A DNA stretch of 64,000 nucleotides from Roseiarcus sp963832305 (GCA_963832305.1 CAWHTU010000014.1:335674-399673); one strand, 5' to 3'; positions 37,562 to 45,894 are shown, counted from the first letter of the stretch. The notes: generated by a model from the sequence alone, not told the origin. A program made the numbers and translations.

Positions 37562-37896
37562 GCGAACCCTCCATGATCTGGCGATTCGTCGGCGACAAAC
37601 TCGGCGTCGACGGTCGGCGGCCAGTCCGGCTTGCATAACGGCGCGGGGCGTCATCTTCAATCGGAAGCGGCGCCCGGCCGCCGTTGTCGCGCAGCCCAAA
37701 ATGGCGTTAGTGATTGAGCCGGGCCACAAAATTGAACGTCCGCCACCGATAATTGTGTTTGGCCGCGTCGGCGCCGCACAGGATAATGCCTACCGATGAA
37801 GGGCCTGCGCCGCAGGCTTGATCCGCAACCCCAAGAAGCTATTCGTGCGAACGGCGCGGCGGTTGCGCTCGTCAAGCGGTTAGCGGGAAGGCGCGA
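37562..37896. other. Gene-free interval before the corrinoid operon
   Basis: About 335 bases between the divergent DUF4331 gene and the corrinoid-protein gene. It should hold the operon promoter; a moderately AT-rich section lies near 37710-37755. I looked for a B12 box, a SAM-II element and a SAH-type element and could not recognise any. A GGGAAGG tract precedes the corrinoid ATG. Confidence 0.4.
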
Positions 37897-38604
37897 ATGG
37901 CCGACGACGAACTCGACCTCAACACCCTCGCCGACGACGAACTCGTCGAGCAGATGCACGACGACCTTTACGACGGCCTCAAGGAAGAGATCGAGGACGG
38001 CGTCAGGATCCTGCTCGACCGCGGCTGGATCCCGTATGATGTCCTGACCAAGGCGCTGGTTGAGGGGATGCGCATCGTCGGCATTGACTTCCGCGACGGC
38101 ATTCTGTTCGTGCCGGAAGTGCTGATGTCGGCTAACGCCATGAAGTCGGGGATGGCGATCCTGCGCCCTCTGCTCGCCGCGACAGGCGCGCCGAAAATGG
38201 GCAAGATGGTGATCGGCACCGTCAAGGGCGACATCCATGACATCGGCAAGAACCTGGTCTGCATGATGATGGAAGGCGCCGGCTTCGAGGTGTTCGACAT
38301 CGGCATCAACAACAGCGTCGAGAAATATCTCGAGGCGATCGAGAAGCATCAGCCCGAGATCCTCGGCATGTCGGCGCTGCTGACCACCACCATGCCCTAT
38401 ATGAAAGTCGTCATCGATACGCTGAAGGAAAAGGGCATGCGTAACGACCACATCGTGCTCGTCGGCGGCGCGCCGCTCAACGAGACCTTCGCCGAGGCGA
38501 TCGGCGCCGACGCCTATTGCCGCGACGCGGCAGTCGCGGTCGAGACCGCCAGGGCCTTGCTCGCGCGCCGGCAGGGGACCGTGCAGGCGCGCGAGAAAGT
38601 GTGA
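37897..38604 (+). CDS. Stand-alone methyltransferase corrinoid (B12-binding) protein
   Basis: The 235-residue protein is a cobalamin carrier like MtbC/MttC and the B12 module of MetH. Residues about 12-97 are the four-helix cap (IEDGVRILLDRGWIPYDVLTKALVEGMRIVG, LFVPEVLMSANAMKSGMAILRPLL). The Rossmann part has the DxHxxG motif GDIHDIGKN, with His114 as lower cobalt ligand, then MSALLTTTMPYMKVVID and LVGGAPLNETFAEAIGADAY. It carries the methyl group between the partner proteins encoded in the same operon. Eleven bases separate it from the next gene. Confidence 0.93.
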   Translation: MADDELDLNTLADDELVEQMHDDLYDGLKEEIEDGVRILLDRGWIPYDVLTKALVEGMRIVGIDFRDGILFVPEVLMSANAMKSGMAILRPLLAATGAPKMGKMVIGTVKGDIHDIGKNLVCMMMEGAGFEVFDIGINNSVEKYLEAIEKHQPEILGMSALLTTTMPYMKVVIDTLKEKGMRNDHIVLVGGAPLNETFAEAIGADAYCRDAAVAVETARALLARRQGTVQAREKV

Positions 38605-38615
38605 TTCGAAGCGCC

Positions 38616-39422
38616 ATGACCGCTGGGTCCGCAATCCAGAAGGTGTCACCCCCGCGCAAGCGGGGGTCCAGAGCGCCGCCGCGAGCGCCCGATGCGGCTT
38701 CATTGCAACAAACGTCGACGCCTCACGACCTGGATCCCTGCGTTCGCGGGGATGACAGTCGCGCGGAGCGGGCGCCCGCCGACATCTTCACCGAGGCGAG
38801 CTACCCTCGCCGCGAGGATGGCGCGCGCAAGATCCTCGTCATCGCCTGCGGTGCGCTCGCGCGCGAAGTGCTGGCGCTCAGGTTCGACCACATCGACGTC
38901 GCCTGCCTGCCAGCGCAATTGCACAACCATCCCCGGCGCATTCCCGATGCGATGCGGGCCAAGATCCGCGCCAACCGCTCGGCTTACGACGAGATCCTCT
39001 GCCTCTACGGCGATTGCGGGACTGGCGGCGAGCTCGATCGGATGCTGGCGGAAGAGGGCGTAACGCGCATCGAGGGCGCACATTGCTACGCCTTTTACGC
39101 TGGCGAGGAGGCCTTCTCGCGCCTCAGCGAGCAGGAGCCGGGGACGTTCTATCTCACCGATTTTCTCGTCCGCCATTTCGACGCGCTCATCATCCGCGGG
39201 CTCGGGCTCGATCGCTTCCCGCAGTTGCGCGACGACTATTTCCGCAATTACCGCCGCGTCGTTCATCTCGCGCAATTCGACGACGCCGATCTCGCGGCGA
39301 AGGCAAAGGCCGCGGCGGACCGGCTCGGTCTCGCCTACGAACGCCGCTTCACCGGCCTTGAGGGGATCCGCGCCTTCCTTGAGGGCGCGACGCAGGCAAA
39401 GGAAGCGCCATGGCCCACCTGA
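38616..39422 (+). CDS. DUF1638 protein with a repeat-derived N-terminal extension
   Basis: From about residue 70 the protein matches DUF1638: ARKILVIACGALAREVLAL, LPAQLHNHPRRIPDAM, CLYGDCGTGGELDRMLAEEG, EGAHCYAFYAGEEAF, LTDFLVRHFDALIIRGLGLDRFPQLRD. Several Cys and His in these motifs (CGA, HNHP, DCGTGG, HCY) look like metal or thiol chemistry. The family occurs beside corrinoid methyltransferase genes, and I recall fitness studies in marine Alphaproteobacteria tying it to B12-dependent methionine synthesis (unchecked). ATG 38616 is 11 bases after the corrinoid gene, but residues about 10-50 are translated from a palindromic repeat pair. A later start is possible, though I see no good one. Confidence 0.8.
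   Translation: MTAGSAIQKVSPPRKRGSRAPPRAPDAASLQQTSTPHDLDPCVRGDDSRAERAPADIFTEASYPRREDGARKILVIACGALAREVLALRFDHIDVACLPAQLHNHPRRIPDAMRAKIRANRSAYDEILCLYGDCGTGGELDRMLAEEGVTRIEGAHCYAFYAGEEAFSRLSEQEPGTFYLTDFLVRHFDALIIRGLGLDRFPQLRDDYFRNYRRVVHLAQFDDADLAAKAKAAADRLGLAYERRFTGLEGIRAFLEGATQAKEAPWPT
38644..38757. repeat. Inverted pair of REP-like palindromes inside the DUF1638 reading frame
   Basis: Copy one, 38644-38671, contains the perfect hairpin CCCCCGC-GCAA-GCGGGGG. Copy two, 38730-38757 in opposite orientation, contains ATCCCTGCG-TT-CGCGGGGAT with one wobble. Read on the same strand both begin TGTCA and end TCCAG with a few differences. The 58 bases between them are unrelated. This TGTCA-CCCCGC-GCGGGG-TCCAG pattern is that of dispersed REP/BIME-type elements common in Alphaproteobacteria. 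Confidence 0.85.
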
Positions 39423-39715
39423 CCATCCTCTACTGGCGCGACATCCCGAGCCAGGTCATCGTCAAGGCCGGGCGTTCGTCGGCCAAACGCGAATTGTCCG
39501 AGCGCTTCATCCGCGCGATTGATGCGGCTGCGATGCACGCCGGCGCGAAGAGCGACGACGCCTATCTCTCCGAATGGCGGCGCGACACGCCGATCCCCTG
39601 CGGCGACGATCTGGAAAAGGAAGCCGCCGCCGCCGCGGAGCGCCTGGAGAAGGAATACGACACCCACCGGCTGGCCATCCTCGCCAAGCATGATGGGCGC
39701 GAAGGCCCGCCTTGA
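39410..39715 (+). CDS. 'Virulence factor' domain family protein (PF13769-like), unknown function
   Basis: The 101-residue acidic, helical protein begins MAHLTILYWRDIPSQVIVKAGRSSAKRELSERFIRAIDAAAM and continues SEWRRDTPIPCGDDLEKEAAAAAERLEKEYDTHRLAIL. The IxYWRDIPxQV start is characteristic of the small 'virulence factor' family, an uninformative name. Its start overlaps the DUF1638 stop by 13 bases and its stop overlaps the next start by four, so it is tightly coupled within the corrinoid operon. A role as a small subunit or adaptor of the folate/corrinoid enzymes is inference. Confidence 0.85.
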   Translation: MAHLTILYWRDIPSQVIVKAGRSSAKRELSERFIRAIDAAAMHAGAKSDDAYLSEWRRDTPIPCGDDLEKEAAAAAERLEKEYDTHRLAILAKHDGREGPP

Positions 39716-40227
39716 CTGCGCTCGCGCCGTCCGCGTTCGAGCCGCGCGGGAAGTGGCCGCCGCCGCGGCGCAAACCGTGGATGAGGACCTGGAGCGTCCG
39801 CCATTCGGCGCTGATGGAGCGCCTTTACAAGCGCTTCGAAGCGGTGATCGCCGCCGCCGCGCCGGGCCTCGCGCGCCTCGGCGTCGGCCGCCTCGAGCGT
39901 CCGGTTGCTGCGCTCGAGGCCGGCGTCAAGGGCTTCCTTTTCGACTGCCGGATGTGCGGCGATTGCGTGCTGTCGAAGACCGGCATGTCGTGTCCGATGA
40001 ATTGCCCCAAGGGGCTGCGCAACGGGCCCTGCGGCGGCGTCCGCTCAGACGGCAATTGCGAGGTCTATCCCGATATGCCCTGCGTCTGGGCGCTGGCCTA
40101 CGAGGGCAGCCTCGGCATGCGCGAGGGTCAGGCGATCGCCGAGATTCTGCCGCCGGTCAACCACGCGCTCAAAGGCTCTTCGGCCTGGCTGCGGCTCGCT
40201 CGCGAGAAGGCCGGGGCGCGCGGATGA
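39712..40227 (+). CDS. Methylenetetrahydrofolate reductase C-terminal domain protein (MetV-like, cysteine-rich)
   Basis: The 171-residue protein has a basic N-terminal arm and a compact cysteine-rich core: Cys79, Cys82, Cys85, Cys94, Cys98, Cys107, Cys116 and Cys124, in DCRMCGDC, MSCPMNCPKGLRNGPCGGV and NCEVYPDMPCVW. This is the MTHFR-C domain, the counterpart of acetogen MetV, which pairs with MetF and binds metal (zinc or Fe-S). It suggests that MetF here uses an electron partner other than, or besides, NADH. It overlaps both neighbours by four bases. Confidence 0.88.
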   Translation: MTALAPSAFEPRGKWPPPRRKPWMRTWSVRHSALMERLYKRFEAVIAAAAPGLARLGVGRLERPVAALEAGVKGFLFDCRMCGDCVLSKTGMSCPMNCPKGLRNGPCGGVRSDGNCEVYPDMPCVWALAYEGSLGMREGQAIAEILPPVNHALKGSSAWLRLAREKAGARG

Positions 40228-41267
40228 TGGCCGGCACGCTTCCCCATCCCCACGACATCGGCGCCGATCCGGCCGCCCCCCTCGTCGACCTGCCCGGCCA
40301 TTCGTCGCGCGGCCGGCTCGAGCGGGTGCTTCGGCGCGGCGAGTTCGCCGTGACCGCCGAGCTAAGTCCGCCGGATTCGGCGAACGTCGAAGACGTCGAA
40401 AAACGGGCGCGCAATTTCGAGGGCTGGGTCGACGGCATCAACGCGACCGACGGCTCGGGCGCGCATTGCCACATGTCGAGCGTCGCAGTCTGCGCGATCC
40501 TGACCCGGATCGGCTATTCGCCGGTGATGCAGATTTCGTGCCGCGACTATAACCGCATCGCCATCCAGGGCAACGTGCTCGGCGCGGCGGCGCTCGGCGT
40601 CGGCAACGTGCTTTGCCTCACCGGCGACGGCGTGCAGTGCGGCGATCATCCGGAGGCCAAGCCGGTCTTCGATCTCGATTCAATCTCGCTGCTTTCGATC
40701 GTCCGCACGATGCGCGACGAGTCCCGGTTCATGTCGGGGCGGAAACTGACCACCGCCCCGCGCGTCTTCCTGGGCGCGGCGGAGAACCCGTTCGCCCCGC
40801 CGCATGATTTTCGCGTTATCAGACTTGGCAAGAAGATCGACGCGGGCGCGCAATTCGTGCAGACGCAATATTGCTTCGACCTTGCGATGCTGAAGAGGTT
40901 CGTGATCAAGGCGCGCGATATGGGCCTCGACCGGCGCTGTTTCATCCTGGTCGGCGTCGGCCCTCTCGCGTCGGCCAAGGCGGCCCGGTGGATGCGCGCA
41001 AGCGTCCCCGGGGTGCATATTCCGGACGCGGTCATCGCCCGTCTCGAAGGCTCGGCCGATCAGCGCGCCGAGGGCAAGCGCATCTGCATCGAGATGATCC
41101 AGGCCTTGCAGGACGTGCCGGGCGTCGCCGGCGTGCATGTGATGGCTTACCGGCAGGAGCAGAAGGTCGCGGAGATCGTCCATGAGTCGGGGGTGTTGCG
41201 CGGCCGCGCGCCGTGGCGGCGCGATTTCATCCCCAAGATGCAGCCGGTCGAGAGCCTTGAGGGGTGA
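40224..41267 (+). CDS. metF: 5,10-methylenetetrahydrofolate reductase (MetF type)
   Basis: The 347-residue flavoprotein interconverts methylene- and methyl-tetrahydrofolate. The TIM-barrel motifs are GEFAVTAELSPPDSANVEDV (39-58), GINATDGSGAHCHMSSVAVC, VLCLTGDGVQCGDHPEAKPVFDLDSISLL, AGAQFVQTQYCFDLAMLKRFV and FILVGVGPLASAKAARWM. The HCHMSS/CLTGDG form is that of MetF proteins that work with a MetV-like subunit. It starts within the stop of that gene (ATGATGG). The 39519 frame upstream of 40224 is not part of it. Confidence 0.92.
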   Translation: MMAGTLPHPHDIGADPAAPLVDLPGHSSRGRLERVLRRGEFAVTAELSPPDSANVEDVEKRARNFEGWVDGINATDGSGAHCHMSSVAVCAILTRIGYSPVMQISCRDYNRIAIQGNVLGAAALGVGNVLCLTGDGVQCGDHPEAKPVFDLDSISLLSIVRTMRDESRFMSGRKLTTAPRVFLGAAENPFAPPHDFRVIRLGKKIDAGAQFVQTQYCFDLAMLKRFVIKARDMGLDRRCFILVGVGPLASAKAARWMRASVPGVHIPDAVIARLEGSADQRAEGKRICIEMIQALQDVPGVAGVHVMAYRQEQKVAEIVHESGVLRGRAPWRRDFIPKMQPVESLEG

Positions 41268-41325
41268 TGCATTCCTTCTCCGCTCCACTGGCAATGACGT
41301 CGGCCCGTATTCGCAAAGGATTGGT

Positions 41326-42234
41326 ATGACCGACACCATCGTCTCCTCGGCCAACAGGGAAGTCGTCATCGGCTTCGAGCGCCGCTTCGTCATGATCGGC
41401 GAGCGCATCAACCCGACCGGGCGCAAGTCGCTCGCGGCCGAGATGGCGGCGGGCGACTATAGCCGCGTCGCCGCCGAGGCGCTGGCCCAGGTCGAGGCGG
41501 GCGCGCAGATGCTCGACGTCAACGCCGGCATTCCGCTCGCCGACGAGCCGCGCATCCTCGCTGAGTGCATCAAGCTGGTGCAGGAGACGGTCGAGGTCCC
41601 GCTGTCGATCGATTCCTCGATCGTCGAGGCGCTCGAGGCGGGCCTTGCGGCCTATAGGGGCCGGCCGCTGGTCAATTCGGTCACCGGCGAGGAGGAGCGG
41701 CTCGAGCGCGTCCTGCCGCTCGTCAAGAAATACGACGCGGCGGTGATCGCGATCTCAAACGACGAGACCGGCATCTCCGAGGATCCCGACGTCCGCTATG
41801 CGGTCGCGAAAAAAATCGTCGAGCGCGCGGCGGACTATGGGATCAAGCGCGAGGACGTGGTCGTCGATCCGCTGGTCATGCCGGTCGGCGCGATCAACGA
41901 CGCCGGCAGACAGCTCATGCGCCTCCTCCGCCGCCTCCACGGCGAGCTCAAGGTCAACACCAGTTGCGGCGCGTCCAACTTCTCGTTCGGGCTGCCCAAC
42001 CGCCGTGGACTGGCGGCGACATTCCTGCCGATGATGATCGGCGCCGGGCTCACTTCGGCAATCATGAACCCGCTCCACGCCGAAGACATCCAGGCGATTC
42101 TCGGGGCCGACGTCGTGATGGGGCACGATCCCAATTGCGGCCAGTGGATCCGCAAATATCGCGAGCCCGCGCCGGAGGGCGAGGCAGGCGCGGGCGGCGG
42201 GCGCCGCGAGGGCCGCCGGCGCGCTCGGGCGTGA
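41326..42234 (+). CDS. Methyltetrahydrofolate:corrinoid methyltransferase (pterin-binding family)
   Basis: The 302-residue TIM-barrel protein belongs to the DHPS/MeTr family. Motifs are FVMIGERINPTGRKSL, MLDVNAGIPLADEPRIL, PLSIDSSIVEALEAGLAAYRGRPLVNSVTGEEERL, AVIAISNDETGISEDPDVR, VVVDPLVMPVGA and NTSCGASNFSFGLPNRRG. It moves the methyl of methyl-tetrahydrofolate to or from the cobalt of the corrinoid protein encoded first in the operon. The C-terminal 20 residues are a Gly/Arg-rich tail. It is 58 bases after metF. Confidence 0.92.
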   Translation: MTDTIVSSANREVVIGFERRFVMIGERINPTGRKSLAAEMAAGDYSRVAAEALAQVEAGAQMLDVNAGIPLADEPRILAECIKLVQETVEVPLSIDSSIVEALEAGLAAYRGRPLVNSVTGEEERLERVLPLVKKYDAAVIAISNDETGISEDPDVRYAVAKKIVERAADYGIKREDVVVDPLVMPVGAINDAGRQLMRLLRRLHGELKVNTSCGASNFSFGLPNRRGLAATFLPMMIGAGLTSAIMNPLHAEDIQAILGADVVMGHDPNCGQWIRKYREPAPEGEAGAGGGRREGRRRARA

Positions 42235-42250
42235 GCGCAAGTCAGAGATA

Positions 42251-44266
42251 TTGCTGTTGACCGCCCATCGCGTCGTCTTCACTCCATCGGGCAAGCGAGG
42301 CGAATTCGCTGACGGCGCGAGCCTGCTCGCTGCGGCGCGCGAGCTCGGCGTCGATCTCGATTCCGTATGCGGCGGGCGGGGCATCTGCGGCCGCTGCCAG
42401 GTCGATATCGCCGAAGGCGATTTCGCCAAGCACGCGATTCATTCGAGCGCCGATCATGTGACCCCATGGGCCGGGGTCGAGAGCCGCTACGCCGAAAAGC
42501 GCGGCCCGCTTGTCGCCGGCCGGCGGCTTGGTTGCCAAGCCCGGATTTGCGGCGATCTCATCGTCGACGTCCCGCCCGAGAGCCAGGTCCATCGCCAGGT
42601 TGTGCGCAAGCGGGCCGAGTCGCATCCGATCGAGATCGATCCGGTCGTCCGCCTCTATTACGTCGAGGTCGCCGAGCCGGACATGCACGAGCCGGCGAGC
42701 GACCTTCGCCGCCTGCAACAGGCGCTGGGCGCGCAATGGGGCCTTGCCGGAACCGAAGCCGATCTCGCCACGCTCGCCGGCTTGCAGAAGGCGCTGCGTG
42801 CGGGGCAGTGGAAAGTCACCGCGGCGGTGCGCAAGGCTCGCGACATCGTCGCCGTCATGCCGGGCTTCGCCGAGCGGGCCTACGGCGTCGCCATCGACGT
42901 TGGTTCGACCACGATCGCCGCCCACCTGACCGATCTCATGACCGGCGAGGTCGTCGCCGCCTGCGGGGCCATGAACCCGCAGATCCGTTTCGGCGAGGAT
43001 CTCATGAGCCGCGTCTCCTACGTGATGATGAACCCAGGCGGAGAGAAGGAGCTGACGCGCGTGGCGCGCGAGGCCATCGACGCGCTGATCGGCGAGGCCG
43101 CGGGAGAGGCGGGCATTGCGCGCGGCGAAATCCTGGAGGCGACTGTGGTCGGCAACCCGATCATGCATCATCTCGTTCTCGGCCTCGATCCGACCGAGCT
43201 CGGCGGCGCGCCGTTCGCGTTGACGATCGACGCCGCTTACGAAACGCGCGCCCGCGAACTCGGGCTCGACATCGCGCCCGGCGCGTTCGTCTACGCGCTG
43301 CCCTGCATCGCCGGCCATGTCGGCGCAGATGCGGCCGGCGTCGTGCTCGCCGAAGGGCCCTATCTCAAGGACGAGCTCACGCTTCTGGTCGACGTCGGCA
43401 CCAACGCCGAGATCGTGTTCGGCAATCGCGAGCGCCTGCTCGCCTGCTCCTCGCCGACCGGCCCGGCCTTCGAGGGGGCGCAGATTTCCTGCGGCCAGCG
43501 CGCGGCGCCCGGCGCGATCGAGCGCGTGCGCATCGACAGCCCGACCCTCGAGCCCAAGTTCAAGGTGATCGGCTGCGACCTCTGGTCCGACGAGCCGGGC
43601 TTCGCCGAGGCGACCGAGGCGACCGGCGTCACCGGCGTCTGCGGCTCGGGGATCATCGAGGCGATCGCCGAAATGTTCCTGGCCGGGATCGTCTCGGAGG
43701 ACGGCGTGATCGACGGCGCGCTCGCGGACCGAACAAAGCGGGTCGAGCAGGTCGGCCGCACCTTCGCCTATGTGCTGAGCGAGGGCCCGCCGCGGCTCCT
43801 CATCTACCAGACCGACGTGCGCGCGATCCAGCTCGCCAAGGCCGCGCTCTATGCCGGCGCCAAGCTCTTGATGGAGCGCGCGGGCGAGAAGCCCGAGCGG
43901 GTCACGCTCGCCGGAGCCTTCGGCAGCCATATCGATCCGGCTTATGCGATGACGCTCGGCCTCATTCCCGACTGCGATCTCTCGAAGGTCGCAAGCGCCG
44001 GCAATGCGGCGGGAACGGGCGCCCGCATCGCGCTTCTCAACCTCGCCGCGCGGGCCGAGATCGAGAGCGTGGTGAGGGGAATCGAGAAGATCGAGACCGC
44101 GATCGAGCCCTCGTTCCAGCGCCATTTCGTCGCCGCGATGGCGTTTCCCAACAAGGAGGACGCCTTCCCGAACCTCGCCAAGCGCGTCCAACTGCCGGCG
44201 CGCAAGGAGCCGGGCGCAGAGGGCGGACGCCGGAGGAGGCGGCCGGCCTCGCCGGAAACCGCGTAG
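42251..44266 (+). CDS. 2Fe-2S/ASKHA corrinoid-activating protein (RACo/RamA-like, DUF4445)
   Basis: The 671-residue protein has an N-terminal plant-type ferredoxin domain with Cys40-x5-Cys46-x2-Cys49 (CGGRGICGRC) and Cys95 (RRLGCQARIC). A linker follows, then an actin-like ATPase part: AYGVAIDVGSTTIAAHLTDLMTG (about 213-235), VVGNPIMHHLVLG, LLVDVGTNAEIVFG, GVTGVCGSGIIEAIAEMF and LAGAFGSHIDPAYAMTLGLIPD. Relatives use ATP and a low-potential electron to reduce inactive Co(II) corrinoid to Co(I). The start is TTG 42251, 17 bases after the methyltransferase stop; no ATG is better placed. The C-terminal tail is basic. Confidence 0.9.
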   Translation: MLLTAHRVVFTPSGKRGEFADGASLLAAARELGVDLDSVCGGRGICGRCQVDIAEGDFAKHAIHSSADHVTPWAGVESRYAEKRGPLVAGRRLGCQARICGDLIVDVPPESQVHRQVVRKRAESHPIEIDPVVRLYYVEVAEPDMHEPASDLRRLQQALGAQWGLAGTEADLATLAGLQKALRAGQWKVTAAVRKARDIVAVMPGFAERAYGVAIDVGSTTIAAHLTDLMTGEVVAACGAMNPQIRFGEDLMSRVSYVMMNPGGEKELTRVAREAIDALIGEAAGEAGIARGEILEATVVGNPIMHHLVLGLDPTELGGAPFALTIDAAYETRARELGLDIAPGAFVYALPCIAGHVGADAAGVVLAEGPYLKDELTLLVDVGTNAEIVFGNRERLLACSSPTGPAFEGAQISCGQRAAPGAIERVRIDSPTLEPKFKVIGCDLWSDEPGFAEATEATGVTGVCGSGIIEAIAEMFLAGIVSEDGVIDGALADRTKRVEQVGRTFAYVLSEGPPRLLIYQTDVRAIQLAKAALYAGAKLLMERAGEKPERVTLAGAFGSHIDPAYAMTLGLIPDCDLSKVASAGNAAGTGARIALLNLAARAEIESVVRGIEKIETAIEPSFQRHFVAAMAFPNKEDAFPNLAKRVQLPARKEPGAEGGRRRRRPASPETA

Positions 44267-44287
44267 CCGATAGACGCGCCAGCGCGC

Positions 44288-45478
44288 CTATTGGTTGGCG
44301 ATGATCCTGATCGGCGCGCCCAATATTGTCAGCGGCAGCGCGACGATCGCGCCGACCCCGCTCACAGCCGTGTCGCCCACGTCGCTTGCATGGTGATCTG
44401 CTGGTATGCCCCTGGCGAGAACGGCGCGCAGGTCGGGCGCGACAGCCGCCAACTGGGCGAATTTGTCGTGGTTGGTGGCGTCGGTCGCTTTGAGGTCGGT
44501 CAGGTCGATGACCGTCGCGCCCAGCGTGGCAAGCTCGTCAACGTCGGGGTTATCGCCGACTCGCGTGACGCCGCCGGCGATGCTCCTCGAGAGAAACAGC
44601 GCCCGGTCGTCCTGGGACAGGATGATGTAGAACGGCTTGCGCGGTTTGCCGAAGCGGCGCATTTGCGACTTGAACACGTCGATGTCGATATCGGGCGCGG
44701 CGAGAAACACGTAGCCGATCTTGTCCGCGTGACTGAGGTTGCCCGAAATCTTGACCTGCCTAAACGCTTCCACCGTCACCCAATTGCCCATCGAGTGGGC
44801 AAGCACATTCACTTCTTCGGCGTTGCTCGACAGTAGAAGGCGCAGCGTATGTTCGAGGCCGTCGCGAGCCGCGGTCGCGCTGTTCAAGTCGTAGACATAG
44901 GCGGTCGGCTTGCCGCGCGACGCCCAGGTGAACAGCACGGGCACGCCAGGGGCTTTCGCGTCGTGCGTGAGTTGCGCGAGACGATAGAGCCCCTCGGCGA
45001 ACATCGTATTGAAGCCGTGAACGAACAGGAACACTTTGCGGCTGCCCGGCGGCCGTTGCGCGAGTTGAGCATTCAGCGCCTGAACGAACGCCTTGTCGCC
45101 GTCGAGATATCTTTCGTCGCGGACGACGAAATCGACATTCGGGTCGCCGGGCGGCGTGGTCGCCCATTCGATCTCGCCCGGCTTATGGTTCGGCGGAATC
45201 GAGACGGTCAGTTCGGCGTAGTCGGTCGCGGTCGCTCTGTCGCCGTTGAAGAGGGTGCCCGGCCGGTCGTCGCGTTCTCGCGTCGTGGCGACGAGCAGGG
45301 TGTGATCGACGGCGCCAGGGGGGCTGTAGGCCACGGCGCTGAGGAAGCCGCTCTCCGGTCGCGAGGCGCAGCCGACGAGAGAGAGGGCGACAACCACGAC
45401 CGCCAAAATGGAAAACGATCGCGACCGCTTCGCGAGCGGCAAAGACGAGGCGCCTGTTCGCCCCGCGAAGTCAACCAC
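44288..45478 (-). CDS. DUF900 alpha/beta-hydrolase lipoprotein
   Basis: About 396 residues. The N-terminus has a basic stretch, a hydrophobic helix SILAVVVVALSLVGC with a lipobox LVGC, and then the DUF900 fold: VFLFVHGFNTMFAEGLYRLAQL (HGFN oxyanion region), FTWASRGKPTAYVYD, and the nucleophile elbow VNVLAHSMGNWV (AHSMG), with IGYVFLAAPDIDIDVF. It is probably an outer-membrane or periplasmic esterase-like lipoprotein; the substrate is unknown. GTG 45478 is preferred over TTG 45496. It is convergent with the corrinoid operon. Confidence 0.87.
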   Translation of the reverse strand: MVDFAGRTGASSLPLAKRSRSFSILAVVVVALSLVGCASRPESGFLSAVAYSPPGAVDHTLLVATTRERDDRPGTLFNGDRATATDYAELTVSIPPNHKPGEIEWATTPPGDPNVDFVVRDERYLDGDKAFVQALNAQLAQRPPGSRKVFLFVHGFNTMFAEGLYRLAQLTHDAKAPGVPVLFTWASRGKPTAYVYDLNSATAARDGLEHTLRLLLSSNAEEVNVLAHSMGNWVTVEAFRQVKISGNLSHADKIGYVFLAAPDIDIDVFKSQMRRFGKPRKPFYIILSQDDRALFLSRSIAGGVTRVGDNPDVDELATLGATVIDLTDLKATDATNHDKFAQLAAVAPDLRAVLARGIPADHHASDVGDTAVSGVGAIVALPLTILGAPIRIIANQ

Positions 45479-45714
45479 GTAAGCCCCCGCGCGCAATCGC
45501 CACCGTCTGAGATTGTGAAGCCGACCCCCGAAGGCTCCTTAGGGCGCCGACCTCTCAATTGACAGCGAAAACACGTTGCCGCGCGTTTCTTCTCGTCCCT
45601 ACCTGTTGCTCGCCGATTGTGGCGAACGCGCACGGCCCTCTCCGGCCGCGCGCCGCCCGGATTGGCTAGACCCGCCCCGGTGTGTCCTCCGGGACCAGGC
45701 GGCCTTCCGGCGAG

Positions 45715-45894
45715 CTATGACGCCCGCCGAATGAAGGCGAAGATCAGGCCGATGACCACGATGATGACCGCGACCCACACCAGAAGATGGGCTCCGCTCA
45801 TGGCGGTCGCGGAGACGCCGCCAAACCCGAGCAGCGCCGCCACCAGCGCGATGACGATGAGGACAATCGCATAATAAATGAGATTTCCGGGCAT
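45715..45894 (-). CDS. DUF1328 (YtjA family) small membrane protein
   Basis: The 59-residue protein begins MPGNLIYYAIVLIVIALVAALLGFGGVSATAM and continues with a second helix HLLVWVAVIIVVIGLIFAFI. Two helices, the GFGGV turn and the short basic end are typical of DUF1328/UPF0391, an uncharacterised family often induced by envelope or general stress. ATG 45894 is chosen because homology starts there; the open frame extends upstream to 46098 without similarity. Confidence 0.9.
   Translation of the reverse strand: MPGNLIYYAIVLIVIALVAALLGFGGVSATAMSGAHLLVWVAVIIVVIGLIFAFIRRAS

Noticed and set aside
37562..37896. Possible cobalamin, SAM-II or SAH riboswitch before the corrinoid operon
   Set aside because: I could not find a B12 box or the conserved cores of SAM-II or SAH elements by eye; a covariance-model search would decide.
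42242..44191. A 649-codon open frame antisense to the corrinoid-activating ATPase gene
   Set aside because: The plus-strand frame has complete ferredoxin and ASKHA motifs; the antisense product is Arg/Asp/Gly-rich without any family pattern, a common by-product of GC-rich codon use.
44270..44291. Imperfect hairpin between the corrinoid operon and the convergent DUF900 gene, considered as a two-way terminator
   Set aside because: Only two four-base stem blocks around a mismatch, no T run on either strand, and it overlaps the DUF900 stop.
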